61,878 nucleotides of DNA from Paractinoplanes deccanensis. Its GTDB lineage: Bacteria > Actinomycetota > Actinomycetes > Mycobacteriales > Micromonosporaceae. Shown here piece by piece: positions 42,529 through 51,921 of this stretch. The stretch's first letter is position 1; each line of letters begins with the position of its first letter. The notes beneath the pieces were generated by a model. That model searched no databases, was not told where the DNA came from, and was given only the letters and a program-made list of their open reading frames with translations. The translations under genes and the position numbers were made by a program. Location of the stretch: assembly GCF_016862115.1 (NCBI RefSeq), contig NZ_BOMI01000106.1:1-61878 (forward strand), given 5' to 3'.

Positions 42529-43929
42529 TCACCAGGGCATCGGCTCGTAGTCCTTGAGGAAGCATCCGTACAGGTCCTCGCCCTGCTCGCCGCGGACGAT
42601 CGGGTCGTAGACGCGGGCGGCGCCGTCGACCAGGTCGAGCGGCGCGTGGAAGCCCTCGTCGGCCAGGCGCATCTTGGTGGGATGCGGCCGCTCGTCGGTG
42701 ATCCAGCCGGTGTCGACGCTGGTCATCAGGATGTTGTCGGTGAACAGATCCACGGCGCTGGTGCGGGTGAGCATGTTGAGCGCGGCCTTGGCCATGTTGG
42801 TGTGCGGGTGACCGGCGCCCTTGTAGCCGCGGCTGAAGACGCCCTCCATGGCGGACACGTTGACCACGTAGCGGCGCGGGTAGGGCGAGCGGGTCATCGC
42901 CTCGCGCAGGCGGCTGACCAGGACGAACGGGGCCGTCACGTTGCAGAGCTGGACCTCCAGCAGCTCCAGCGGATCCACCTCGTGGACGCGGTCGCTCCAG
43001 CTGTTCGTCGAGGTGGTGTCGGGGACCAGGCCGCCGGCGTCGATGGCCGTGGACCGTGCGGTCAACGCCAGGGTGGTGATCTCGCCGGGGGACAGAACGG
43101 ACTCTATGCCGCTGGTCAGGGCGGCCGCCGGGGAGGTCTGCGCGCCGCCGAAGTACTCCAGCTCGGGCAGGTCGCCGGACGGCAGGGGCTCCTTCTCGGC
43201 GGCGGTGATGGCGGAGTACGAGCCGGGCGTACGGCGTACCGTCTGGGCCGCGTTGTTGATCAGGATGTCGAGCGGGCCGCGGGCGGCGACCGAGTCGGCG
43301 AGGCCCACGACCTGTGCCGGGTCGCGCAGGTCGATGCCGACGACGTGCAGGCGCTTGAGCCAGTCGGCGCTGTCCGGCATCGCCTTGAAGCGGCGGACCG
43401 CGTCGTGCGGGAAGCGCGTCGTGATCGTCAGGTCGGCGCCGTCGCGCAGCAGCCGCAGCGCGATGTACATGCCGATCTTCGCGCGGCCGCCGGTGAGCAG
43501 CGCGCGGCGGCCGGTCAGGTCGGTGCGGGCGTCGCGGCGGGCGTGGTTCTTCTCGGCGCACGACGGGCAGAGCTGGTGATAGAACGCGTCGACCTGCGTG
43601 TAGCGCTGCTTGCAGATGTAGCAGCCGCGCGCCTGGCGCAGCACGCCGGCGACGGCCGACCGCACGCTGGTCTTGAGCGGGATGCCGGCGGTCTCGTCGT
43701 CGATGCGGCCGGGCGCGCCGGTCGCGGTGGCCTCGGTCACGGCCCGGTCGTTGGCGAGGATGGCCTCCCGGCGGTCGCGGCGGCGCTGCTGCTTGACGGC
43801 CTTGTAGATGCCGGCGGTGGCCCGGCGCACGGCGACGGCGTCGGGGTGCTCGGGCGGAAGGGACTCGACCTCGGCGAGCACGGCGAGGCAGAGCGCCAGG
43901 CGCTCGGGGTCGACCCTGGTGTCCGTCAT
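42529..43929 (-). CDS. SDR-like protein with N-terminal zinc ribbon and non-canonical active site
   Basis: 466 aa. Residues about 1-95 are helical, then a Cys4 ribbon (CYIC ... CPSC, about 102-127), then a Rossmann SDR domain from LTGRRALLTGGRAKIGMYIAL to the C-terminus with NNAAQ. The catalytic Ser (NVSAMEG) is present. At the Tyr-x3-Lys site the sequence is HPHTNMAKAAL, placing Thr where the Tyr should be. It may therefore use another proton donor or act as a nucleotide-binding sensor. The ATG at 43929 is chosen; the frame runs to 43965 with a GTG start option. Confidence 0.82.
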   Translation of the reverse strand: MTDTRVDPERLALCLAVLAEVESLPPEHPDAVAVRRATAGIYKAVKQQRRRDRREAILANDRAVTEATATGAPGRIDDETAGIPLKTSVRSAVAGVLRQARGCYICKQRYTQVDAFYHQLCPSCAEKNHARRDARTDLTGRRALLTGGRAKIGMYIALRLLRDGADLTITTRFPHDAVRRFKAMPDSADWLKRLHVVGIDLRDPAQVVGLADSVAARGPLDILINNAAQTVRRTPGSYSAITAAEKEPLPSGDLPELEYFGGAQTSPAAALTSGIESVLSPGEITTLALTARSTAIDAGGLVPDTTSTNSWSDRVHEVDPLELLEVQLCNVTAPFVLVSRLREAMTRSPYPRRYVVNVSAMEGVFSRGYKGAGHPHTNMAKAALNMLTRTSAVDLFTDNILMTSVDTGWITDERPHPTKMRLADEGFHAPLDLVDGAARVYDPIVRGEQGEDLYGCFLKDYEPMPW

Positions 43930-43971
43930 GTGGCTCTTATCCCTCTGGTAACCCAACCTTCGCACGGCACT

Positions 43972-44859
43972 CTACTTATCGAGTGCGGAGACCGTCTTGT
44001 GAAGGGCATCGCCGAGAATCTCCGCGAGCGGGTTGGGACGGCGTTTGGGCATGATCAGGCCGATGTAGCGGGTGGGGCACGGCGGCGCCAGCGGCACGCA
44101 GGCGGCGCCGTGGGTCAGGGCCACCCGGGGGATCATGCTGATGCCGACGCCGGCGGCCACGAGCGACTGGGCGAAGACGTAGTCGGTGCCCCGGCAGGCC
44201 ACCCGCGGTTCGAAGCCGGCCATCGCCGCGTAGTGCTCCAGCAGGTCGCCGACGACCAGGCAGCCGTGCACCCAGCGCTCGCCGGCCAGCTCGGCGACGG
44301 TGAGCTCGTCGCGGCCGGCCAGCCGGTGCCCTGGCGGCAGCACGATCCAGAAGGGGTCGTCCATCAGCGGGAGGTAGGCGAGGCCCGGCGGCGCGGGCGG
44401 CGGCCCGTCGAAGTGGTAGATCAGCGCGACGTCGGCGGCGCCCTCACGGACCAGCGCGATGGCGTCCTCGGGCTCGTTCTCGAGCACGGCCAGCTCGACG
44501 CCGGGCCGCTCCTCGGCGAACCGGGTCAGCGCCGGCGGTAACAGGCGCTGGCCGCCGCTGGTGAACGTGGCGACGGTGAGCGTGCCGCTGTCCGCCTGCG
44601 CCAGCCGGCCGATCTCGTGCTCGGCGCTGGCCAGCTCGGCCGCGATCGCGTCGCCGGCGTCGACCAGCACCCGGCCGGCGTCGGTGAGCTCCACGCCGCG
44701 GGTGCTGCGCCGGGCCACTGCCGTGCCGAGCGAGCGCTCCAGGGCGCTGATCTGCTGGGACACGGCCGACGGGGTGATGCGCAACGTGGCGGCGGCCCGG
44801 TTGAAGCTGCCGAGCCGCGCCACCTCACGCAGGACTTGCAGTCGTCGCACGTCGATCAT
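43972..44859 (-). CDS. LysR-family transcriptional regulator
   Basis: 295 aa. The helix-turn-helix covers residues 1-60 (VRRLQVLREVARLGSFNRAAATLRITPSAVSQQISALE), and the LysR substrate domain extends from about 87. The ATG at 44859 follows AGGA. It is divergent from the EamA transporter 70 nt away, so it probably controls that gene and itself through the site at 44863-44877. Confidence 0.92.
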   Translation of the reverse strand: MIDVRRLQVLREVARLGSFNRAAATLRITPSAVSQQISALERSLGTAVARRSTRGVELTDAGRVLVDAGDAIAAELASAEHEIGRLAQADSGTLTVATFTSGGQRLLPPALTRFAEERPGVELAVLENEPEDAIALVREGAADVALIYHFDGPPPAPPGLAYLPLMDDPFWIVLPPGHRLAGRDELTVAELAGERWVHGCLVVGDLLEHYAAMAGFEPRVACRGTDYVFAQSLVAAGVGISMIPRVALTHGAACVPLAPPCPTRYIGLIMPKRRPNPLAEILGDALHKTVSALDK

Positions 44860-44862
44860 AAG

Positions 44863-44877
44863 TATTCCTAATCGATA
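44863..44877. promoter_or_regulatory. Candidate LysR operator
   Basis: The dyad TAT-N9-ATA, with T-N11-A spacing, begins 4 nt upstream of the LysR ATG in the 70-nt divergent gap. A 7-bp direct repeat ACTACCG lies nearby at about 44893 and 44903. Confidence 0.4.
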
Positions 44878-44929
44878 CATCAGCAGGCTGGTACTACCGC
44901 TTACTACCGTAGGCGACGAGGCTCGAGGT

Positions 44930-45832
44930 GTGAATCGTCGTGCCTGGCTTCTCTTCCTGCTCGTGTCCGTGCTCTGGGGCATCCCCTACTTCCTCATCAA
45001 GGTCGCCATCGAGGACCTGTCGCCGCTGCTCGTCGTCGCCGGGCGCATCGCCATCGCCGCCCTCGTGCTCCTGCCCCTCGCCGCCGCGCGCGGCACCCTG
45101 GCCGGCCTGCGGGGCCACCTCGGCTGGGTGGTCGTGCTCTCCTTCGTGCACGTCACCGGGCCGTTCCTGCTCATCACGTACGGGGAGACGCACATCAGCT
45201 CCTCGCTGACCGGCCTGCTGATCGCCATCGAGCCGGTCGCCATCGCCCTGCTGATGATCCGCCAGGAGCCGCTCACCCCGCTCCGCACGGCCGGGCTGGC
45301 GCTCGGCTTCGGCGGCGTGGCCCTGCTCGTCGGCCTCGACGTCTCCGGCGACCGCTGGGGCCTGCTCGGCGCCGGCATGGTGCTGGTGGCGGCGCTGAGC
45401 TACGCGGTGGCGACCATCCTGGTGCAGCGCAAACTGGCCACGGTGCCGAGCGAGGCGCTGACCGGGGCGACCACGGGCATCAGCGCGGTGGTGCTGGCGC
45501 CCTTCGCGGCGTTCGCCCTGCCCACGGCGCCGGTCGCGGCGTCGGCCTGGCTCTCGCTGGTGGTGCTCGGCCTGCTGTGCACGGCGGTGGCGCTGCTCGC
45601 CTTCTACCAGCTGATCGGCCTCGCCGGGTCGACGCGGGCTGGGCTCGTGACCTACGTGAACCCGGTCGTGGCAGTGCTGCTGGGCGTCATCCTGCTGAAC
45701 GAGCACGTGGGCGTGAGCACGGTGGCGGGCTTCGCCCTCATCGCCGCCGGCTGCTGGCTGTCGACGCGGCCGGCCCGCGTCGTCGAGCCCGCACCGGAGC
45801 CATCGCTGCTGGAGGCACCCGCCGGCCGGTGA
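44930..45832 (+). CDS. EamA/DMT-family transporter
   Basis: 300 aa with ten hydrophobic helices arranged as two EamA repeats (about residues 5-135 and 145-280). It starts with NRRAWLLFLLVSVLWGIPYFLIK, the usual first helix. DMT proteins export amino acids or metabolites. GTG 44930 has a modest CGAGG. The adjacent LysR gene is a common partner. The short tail (ARVVEPAPEPSLLEAPAG) precedes the 19-bp repeat. Confidence 0.92.
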   Translation: MNRRAWLLFLLVSVLWGIPYFLIKVAIEDLSPLLVVAGRIAIAALVLLPLAAARGTLAGLRGHLGWVVVLSFVHVTGPFLLITYGETHISSSLTGLLIAIEPVAIALLMIRQEPLTPLRTAGLALGFGGVALLVGLDVSGDRWGLLGAGMVLVAALSYAVATILVQRKLATVPSEALTGATTGISAVVLAPFAAFALPTAPVAASAWLSLVVLGLLCTAVALLAFYQLIGLAGSTRAGLVTYVNPVVAVLLGVILLNEHVGVSTVAGFALIAAGCWLSTRPARVVEPAPEPSLLEAPAGR

Positions 45833-45860
45833 GCGGCCGCGTTCTCCTTCCGCGGCCGCG

Positions 45861-45974
45861 GCTTGCGTTCGTGGCCGCGGCTTGCGTTCGTGGCCGCGGC
45901 TTGCGTTCGTGGCCGGGGCTTGCGTTCGTGGCTGGGGCTTGCGTTCGTGGCCGCCGCTTCTTCTTGTGGCCGCC
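45861..45974 (+). repeat. 19-bp minisatellite
   Basis: Six units beginning at 45861, 45880, 45899, 45918, 45937 and 45956, each reading gcttgcgttcgtggccgcg with few changes. The degenerate continuation runs to about 46030 (cttcttgtggccgcc). It fills the gap between the transporter and the SDR gene. The unit length is not a multiple of 3, so it is unlikely to be coding. Confidence 0.93.
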
Positions 45975-46050
45975 GCTTGCTTTCGTGGGCGTCTTCTTTC
46001 GTGGTGGTCGTGCTTCTGGTGGCGGCGGCCTGCCGCATAGGGTGATCGGC

Positions 46051-46782
46051 ATGCGGATCCTGATCACCGGCGCGCGACGGGGTATCGGCGCGGCCATCGC
46101 CGTCGGCCTCGCCCGCCCCGGCGACACCCTGCTGCTGCACCACCTGAACGCCGCCGCGGAGACCGAGGGAGTCGCCCGCCTCTGCCGCGACCTGGGCGCC
46201 TCGGCCTCCCTGCTCGACGCCGACCTGAGCGACCCCGAGGCCGTGCGCGACCTCGCCGCCCGATCGGCTCCCGTCGACGTCCTGATCAACAACGCCGCCC
46301 GGGCGTCCAACGCCGCCTTCCCCGACCTGTCCCACGACGAGTGGCAGCAGACGTTCGCCGTCAACGTCACCGCCCCCATGCTGCTGGCGCAGGCCCTCAG
46401 CCCCGCCATGGCGGAGCGAGGCTGGGGCCGCATCATCAACGTCGTCTCGCCCACCGTCGTGATGGGCGGCCCGTCCGGCCCGGCCTACGTCTCCAGCAAG
46501 GCCGCCCTGATCGGCTTGACCCGATCGTTGGCCCGCGCCCTCGGCCCCGCCGGCATCACCGTGAACGCCCTGTCACCCGGCGCCATCCGCACCGAGGGCG
46601 AGGCCGAGCTGGCCCAGGGCCACGACCAGGAGTCCCACGCCCCGTTGGTGGCCCGCCAGGCGGTGCCCCGCCCCCTGCTGCCGGAAGACCTGGTCGCCAC
46701 CGTCCGGCTCCTCGTGTCGGACGGATCCGGGGCGCTCACGGGGCAGGTGCTGGAAGTGGGCGGGGGTCTGGTCTTCCGCTGA
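46051..46782 (+). CDS. Short-chain dehydrogenase/reductase
   Basis: 243 aa, classical SDR: ITGARRGIG (TGxxxGIG) at the N-terminus, NNAAR, catalytic Ser in NVVSPT, and Y146-x3-K150 in AYVSSKAAL. The C-terminus LTGQVLEVGGGLVF is typical of FabG-like enzymes. It oxidises or reduces an unknown hydroxyl/keto substrate. The ATG at 46051 is preferred; GTG 46042 is an alternative. It lies just after the 19-bp repeat, and its stop is 6 nt from the convergent MMPL stop. Confidence 0.9.
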   Translation: MRILITGARRGIGAAIAVGLARPGDTLLLHHLNAAAETEGVARLCRDLGASASLLDADLSDPEAVRDLAARSAPVDVLINNAARASNAAFPDLSHDEWQQTFAVNVTAPMLLAQALSPAMAERGWGRIINVVSPTVVMGGPSGPAYVSSKAALIGLTRSLARALGPAGITVNALSPGAIRTEGEAELAQGHDQESHAPLVARQAVPRPLLPEDLVATVRLLVSDGSGALTGQVLEVGGGLVFR

Positions 46783-46787
46783 GGCCC

Positions 46788-49700
46788 TCAGCCCTCGTCG
46801 CTTTCGGGGTCGTCGGGGTTGCCGGTGGGGCGGCGGGTGGAGATCTGGTCGGCCAAGGTCGCGGGACGACGGGTCGGCTTGGCCTCGGCGAGGGTCTCCG
46901 GCCGGCGGGGGCCGGGTGGGGTCTCGTTCGTGGCCGGGCGCGGCGTCCGGTCGGCCGGTGGGCGGGTGCGGCTGTATTGCGCCAGGTCGGCGGGTCGCGT
47001 CTCGCGCAGGTGCTCGCCGAGGTCGGCGGGGCGGCGTGCGGGGGCTTCGGGTAGGGCGGGCGCCGGAGCGGGGAAGGCGGTCTCGTTACGGCCCGAACGG
47101 TGGGGCAGCGGCTGATCGGCCAGGGACGCGGGGCGCCGCGGGGGAGCGGGCTCGGCGGGCTCCTCGGGGCGGCGCTGGGCCGGGATCTCGGTGCGGCGCG
47201 GCGGGAGGTAGCTGCCGAGGTCCGTCGGGCGGTCGCTGCGGCCGGTCGAGGGGACGGGCGCAGCGGGCGGCGTCGGGACGGTCGGGACGGTCGGGACGGT
47301 GGGCGGCGTCGGGACGGTGGGGGCGGTCGGAACGGTGGGGGCCGTCGGGACGGTGGGGGCGGTCGGAACGGTGGGGGCCGTCGGGACGCTGGGGGCGGTC
47401 GGAACGGCGGGCGGCGTCGAGACGCTGGGAGCCGTTGGGACGGTGGGGGCCGTCGAGATGGCGGGCGGCGTCGGAATGGTGGACGTGGACTCCGCCGGTG
47501 CGGCCACGGATTCCGGCCGGGACGGGCGGCGGGGGAGGTTCGTGCGGAACGGGTCCTGGTCGGCCGTCGGCTGTCGGCGGGGCAGCGGGTCCGGCTGCGG
47601 TGGGGTGGTCGGCTGTGCCTCCACGGGAGGGGTCGCCGAGCGTGAGGGCAGGGGCTCGGCCGGGCTCGTCCGGAGCGGGGCGGGCTCGGCGAGCGGGGTG
47701 CGGCGCGGCAAAGCCGAGAAGTCCGGCGTGGGCTGGGCCTCGGCGGCGATCGGATGCGGTGCCGCGGGCTCCGCCGGAGGCGTGCGCTGAGGGAGAGGCT
47801 CGGGGAGCGGCTGGCGGCGTGGCAGCGGCTGGGGCTGGGGGGCAACCGCTGGGTCGGTCGTCAGCGGGGATGCGGGCTCTGCCGGGCGCGGGGCATCGGC
47901 GGGTGCGGGACGTTCCGGCGGCGAGACCGGCTCGATGCGGGCGGGGTGGTCCGGCATGGAGCTGGGTTCGGCCGGGGTGGGGCGCTGCGGCGGGGAAATG
48001 GGTGCAGCCGGGGTGGACCGCTGGGGCGGGGAAATGGGTGTGGCCGGGGTGGGCCGCTGGGGCGGGGAAACGGGTGCAGCCGGGGTGGACCGCTGGGGCG
48101 GGGAAATGGGTGTAGCTGGGGTAAGCCGCTGCGGCGGGGAGGCGGGGGCGGGCTGCTGCTGCGGCGACACGGGCTCGGCTGGGGTGGGTCGCTGCGGCGG
48201 GGAGAAGGGCTCGGCTGGGGTGGGCTGCGGCGGGGAGGTCGGCTCGCTGGGAGTCGGGTGCTCCGGCGCGGAGGTGGGCTCGGTGGGGGCCGGGCTCTCG
48301 AGCGGCGGGGTCGCGTCGGTGGGGAGGGTGATGCGGGTGGTGGCGTCCAGGTCGGGGGCCTCGAAGGTGCGCGTGACGTCCAGGCCGGGCTCCGGGGCGC
48401 GGACCAGGTCGGAGAGGTTGCGGGTGCGCTCGAAGTCGGTGTCGGCCAGGTCGTGTTGGCGGGTGGCGGGCGGGATCGGCGGGAGGGCCAGGGGCTCGCG
48501 GAAGAAGGTGGGGGCCTCGGGGCGGTCGCCGAAGAACGGGGTGGGCGCCGAGGTGTCCACGGGCTCGGGTTCGGCCGGGAGGGCGAAGGCACTGGTGAAG
48601 GTGCTGGACGGCGACGAGGAGAAGAAGAACTCGTCGGGGGCCGACCAGTCGGTGTAGTTCGTGCTGCTGTAGGTGGAACCGCGCGCGGGCTCGGGGGAGT
48701 GGAAGAACTCGGTCGAGCTGGGGTAGGGCGTGCCGCGGTCCTCGTCCGGGTCGATGATCTCGGCGTCGACGACGTCGTCGTCGGTCGGATCATGGCCGGC
48801 TTCGGTGCTGGCCTCGACGGTCACCGGGCCAGGGGCGTGCGCAATGGCGGCGTCGGCCTCGTCGGCGGCCATCTCGGCCTGGGCGCGCTCGATGCCGGCG
48901 CGCACAGCCTCGGCGGCAGCAGCCTCGACGCGGTCCGCGTCGGCAACCTCGGCGGACCGTGCCTCAACGGACTGTGCCTCGACGGGCTGGAGATCAGCAG
49001 GGGCGACCTCGACGGACTTGGCCTCGACGGACTGCGCCTCGACGGGCTGGGCCTCGGTAGGGGCAGCCTCGGCGTCGGTGTCCTCGAACGGCTCGGCCTG
49101 GGCGTCGGTCGGTGAAGTGCCGGCCGTGGTGGTCGAGGTCTCGCCGCGGAGGCCGACGATCGGATAGGCGGCGGTGCGGTCGCTGGAGCCCGCGAAGTCG
49201 GCGGCGGGAACCTCCTCCGACGCCTCACCCGTCTCATCAGACAAGACGGAAATGTCGGAATCGTCCGAAGTTCGAATGGGAGAAGGCGTGGTGGAGGAGG
49301 ACGGGGCAGAGGAAGGCGAGGTGGGCGAGGACGAGGCAGAGGAGAGCGACGCGGAAGAGGGCGTGGCAGGCGAAGCGGGCGAAAGCGACGACAGGTCCGC
49401 CACGACCGCCGTCGCGTCGGTCTCGGGGGAGGCCGAAGGGGAGGCGGCAGGGGAGGCGGCAGGGGAGGCGGCCGGGGCGGCGCTGATCGGGGTCGGATCC
49501 ACCAGTTCGGCGTCCACCGGCTCATCCTGGTCGGGGGTGGGGGTCCTGTCACCCACCACGTCGGGGATGATCTCGGCGTCGATGGGCTCGTCGTCGGTGA
49601 TGCGGGGGATGACCTGGGTCGCCGCTTCCGGGCCGGCCGGCAGGGCGTACGGCCCGGACGCGGGCAACGCGGGGGACGGGCGCACCCAGGACGGGCCCGC

Positions 49701-51863
49701 CGGCAGCGCCAGCACCTGGGTCTCGTCGGAGGCGGCGTGGCGGCCCGACGGCAGGGCGTGACCCGAGTGCTCGGCCAGGCCGGCGCGCTGCTGGAGGCGC
49801 CGCAGGGGGCCGGGCGCCCACCAGGCCGCGTCGCCGAGCAGGCCCAGGACGGCCGGGACCAGGAGCATGCGCACGACGGTGGCGTCCAGGAGGAGCGCGA
49901 TGATCATGCCGACGCCGACGAAGCGCATCGTGGTGACCGAGGAGAGGGCGAAGGCGCCCGTCACGACGATCAGCAGGAGGGCCGCCGCGCTGATCACGCG
50001 GCCGGTGCGGGACAGGCCGACGGTGACCGCCTGCTTGGTGGTCGCGCCCTGCGAGCGGGCCTCCACCATGCGGGAGAGCAGGAACACCTCGTAGTCCGTG
50101 GACAGGCCGAACACGACCGCCGCCATCAGCACCACGATGCCCGCCTCGAGCGGTGCGGGTGTCACGTTCAGCAGGCCGGCGCCGTGGCCGTCCTGGAAGA
50201 TCCAGACCAGGATGCCGAAGGTGGCGCTGAGGCTGAGCGCGCTCATCAGCACCGCCTTGATCGGCAGCAGGACGGAGCCGAACGCCAGGAACATCAGGAT
50301 CAGCGTCGCGCCGACCAGCAGCGCCACCATCAGCGGGAGCTTGTCGGCGGTGGCCTGGAGGCTGTCGATGTTGCGTGCGGTCGTGCCACCGACCAAAAGC
50401 TCGGTCTTGGCCGGTACGGGCAGAGCACGGATCTCGTCGACCACGTCGCGGGCCTCGGCGCTGAACGGGTCCGTCGACTTCAGCGTCGCCGTGAAGACGG
50501 TCGTGCCCTTGGCCCGCTGCGCCGGCGTGAGCTGCTGGATGCCGGGGATCTGACGCAGGCGTACGGCGAAAGCGGAAGTGTCCCCGTCGCCGCGGAGCAC
50601 GATCTGCACGCCGTCGCCCGCGAACTGCGGATAGCTGCCCTGGAGCGTCTCGATCGCCTGGCGGGCCGGATCGCTCGCCGGCAGCGTCCGCTCGTCCGCC
50701 TCGCCGAAGCGGACCCCGCCGATCGGCAGCGCGAGCAGCAGCAGCGCGGCGAGGATCGGCACCGCCACGACGACCGGGCGCCGCAGCACGCCGGTCGCCA
50801 GCCGCGACCAGATCGACTTGTCCGGGTCGCCGGCCGCGAACGGCAGCCGGATCGGCAGCTTGTCGACGCGCGGGCCCAGCACCGCCAGCACGGCGGGCAG
50901 CAGGGTCAGCGACAGCAGCGCCGCGAGCCCGACCGCCGCGAGACCGCCGTACGCGAGGGAGTTGAGGAAGCCCTGCGGGAACAGCAGCAGGCCGGCGAGC
51001 GCGATCATGAGAAGGCACGCGGAGAACAGCACCGTGCGGCCCGCGGTCGCCACCGTGCGCTGGACGGCTTCGAACGGCGTACGGCCCGAGGCCTGCTCCT
51101 CGCGGAACCGGCCGACCATGAACAGGCCGTAGTCGATCGCCATGCCGAGGCCGAGCAGGGAGGCGACGTTCACCGCGAACGAGTTGACCTCGTGGTGCGC
51201 GGCGATCGCGTGCAGGATGCCGAGCGAGCCCAGCACCGCGGCGCCGCCGACCAGCACCGGCAGCGCGGCCGCGACCAGCGAGCCGAAGATGAACAGCAGC
51301 AGGATCAGGGTGATCGGCAGCGAGATCGCCTCGGCGGTCGCCAGGTCGGACGTGGAGCGCGAGGTGGACGCGTCGGCGAGCACGGTCGCGCCGGCGAGCT
51401 GCACCTTGGCGCCCTCGACCGCGAACTTGTCGTCGATCTCGCGGTACGCGTCGAGCTTGGCGCCGTCGTCCGCGCCGGCCAGGGTGATCAGCGCGACGGC
51501 GCTGGATTTGTCCTTGGCCGCGTACTGCGCCGACCTGCTCTGCCAGTACGACGCCGAGCCGGTGACCGCCGACTTGGGCAGCGCCGCGAGCCGCTCGCGG
51601 ATGCGCTTGCCGAGCGCCGGGTCGTCGATCTTGCCCTTGACCGGGGTGTAGATGACGACGAGGTCGCCGCCCTGCGCGCCGAACGCCTCCGTGACCGCCT
51701 CGGCAGCCCGGGAGGACTCGCTGTTCGGGTCGTTGTATCCGCCCTCGGACACCTGGCCGAAAACACCCAGCCCCCAGATGCCTGCGCTGATCACCGCGAC
51801 GAGCGCGACGGCCAGCACCGGCCACCGGAAGCGGGCCACCCACGATCCCCAGCCCGCGAACAC
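46788..51863 (-). CDS. MMPL-family membrane protein fused to a roughly 1000-aa disordered repeat tail
   Basis: 1691 aa. The first roughly 695 residues are a complete MMPL/RND transporter with two six-helix bundles (LGLGMAIDYGLFMVGRFREEQ, VVFGLSTDYEVFLLSRMVEA). Such proteins export lipids or wall components. Normal length is about 700-760 aa. The remaining roughly 1000 residues are Pro/Ala/Ser/Thr/Glu-rich, with recurrent acidic motifs of the form (P/V)(I/V)DAE(I/L)(I/V) near residues 760, 785 and 1032, SPPQRPTPA units (about 1208-1300) and VPTAPT units (about 1465-1530). No stop or ribosome site separates tail from core. GTG 51863 follows AGAGGGG. The tail may scaffold partner proteins. Confidence 0.85.
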   Translation of the reverse strand: MFAGWGSWVARFRWPVLAVALVAVISAGIWGLGVFGQVSEGGYNDPNSESSRAAEAVTEAFGAQGGDLVVIYTPVKGKIDDPALGKRIRERLAALPKSAVTGSASYWQSRSAQYAAKDKSSAVALITLAGADDGAKLDAYREIDDKFAVEGAKVQLAGATVLADASTSRSTSDLATAEAISLPITLILLLFIFGSLVAAALPVLVGGAAVLGSLGILHAIAAHHEVNSFAVNVASLLGLGMAIDYGLFMVGRFREEQASGRTPFEAVQRTVATAGRTVLFSACLLMIALAGLLLFPQGFLNSLAYGGLAAVGLAALLSLTLLPAVLAVLGPRVDKLPIRLPFAAGDPDKSIWSRLATGVLRRPVVVAVPILAALLLLALPIGGVRFGEADERTLPASDPARQAIETLQGSYPQFAGDGVQIVLRGDGDTSAFAVRLRQIPGIQQLTPAQRAKGTTVFTATLKSTDPFSAEARDVVDEIRALPVPAKTELLVGGTTARNIDSLQATADKLPLMVALLVGATLILMFLAFGSVLLPIKAVLMSALSLSATFGILVWIFQDGHGAGLLNVTPAPLEAGIVVLMAAVVFGLSTDYEVFLLSRMVEARSQGATTKQAVTVGLSRTGRVISAAALLLIVVTGAFALSSVTTMRFVGVGMIIALLLDATVVRMLLVPAVLGLLGDAAWWAPGPLRRLQQRAGLAEHSGHALPSGRHAASDETQVLALPAGPSWVRPSPALPASGPYALPAGPEAATQVIPRITDDEPIDAEIIPDVVGDRTPTPDQDEPVDAELVDPTPISAAPAASPAASPAASPSASPETDATAVVADLSSLSPASPATPSSASLSSASSSPTSPSSAPSSSTTPSPIRTSDDSDISVLSDETGEASEEVPAADFAGSSDRTAAYPIVGLRGETSTTTAGTSPTDAQAEPFEDTDAEAAPTEAQPVEAQSVEAKSVEVAPADLQPVEAQSVEARSAEVADADRVEAAAAEAVRAGIERAQAEMAADEADAAIAHAPGPVTVEASTEAGHDPTDDDVVDAEIIDPDEDRGTPYPSSTEFFHSPEPARGSTYSSTNYTDWSAPDEFFFSSSPSSTFTSAFALPAEPEPVDTSAPTPFFGDRPEAPTFFREPLALPPIPPATRQHDLADTDFERTRNLSDLVRAPEPGLDVTRTFEAPDLDATTRITLPTDATPPLESPAPTEPTSAPEHPTPSEPTSPPQPTPAEPFSPPQRPTPAEPVSPQQQPAPASPPQRLTPATPISPPQRSTPAAPVSPPQRPTPATPISPPQRSTPAAPISPPQRPTPAEPSSMPDHPARIEPVSPPERPAPADAPRPAEPASPLTTDPAVAPQPQPLPRRQPLPEPLPQRTPPAEPAAPHPIAAEAQPTPDFSALPRRTPLAEPAPLRTSPAEPLPSRSATPPVEAQPTTPPQPDPLPRRQPTADQDPFRTNLPRRPSRPESVAAPAESTSTIPTPPAISTAPTVPTAPSVSTPPAVPTAPSVPTAPTVPTAPTVPTAPTVPTAPTVPTPPTVPTVPTVPTPPAAPVPSTGRSDRPTDLGSYLPPRRTEIPAQRRPEEPAEPAPPRRPASLADQPLPHRSGRNETAFPAPAPALPEAPARRPADLGEHLRETRPADLAQYSRTRPPADRTPRPATNETPPGPRRPETLAEAKPTRRPATLADQISTRRPTGNPDDPESDEG
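47260..47475 (-). repeat. VPTAPT-encoding minisatellite in the MMPL tail
   Basis: Tandem 18-bp units (plus-strand gtcgggacggtgggggcg) encode VPTAPT hexapeptides in frame on the minus strand. A second in-frame array of about 45-bp units encoding SPPQRPTPA lies at about 47960-48240. Confidence 0.85.
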
Positions 51864-51921
51864 CAGAAAACCCCTCTTGTCGCCCTCTACCGGCCCAGGG
51901 CCGGCTCGTTATGCAAGCACG

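Noticed and set aside
42169..44541. A plus-strand frame of 790 codons
   Set aside because: It crosses the secreted-protein gene, the SDR and the LysR gene in antisense and has no domain of its own.
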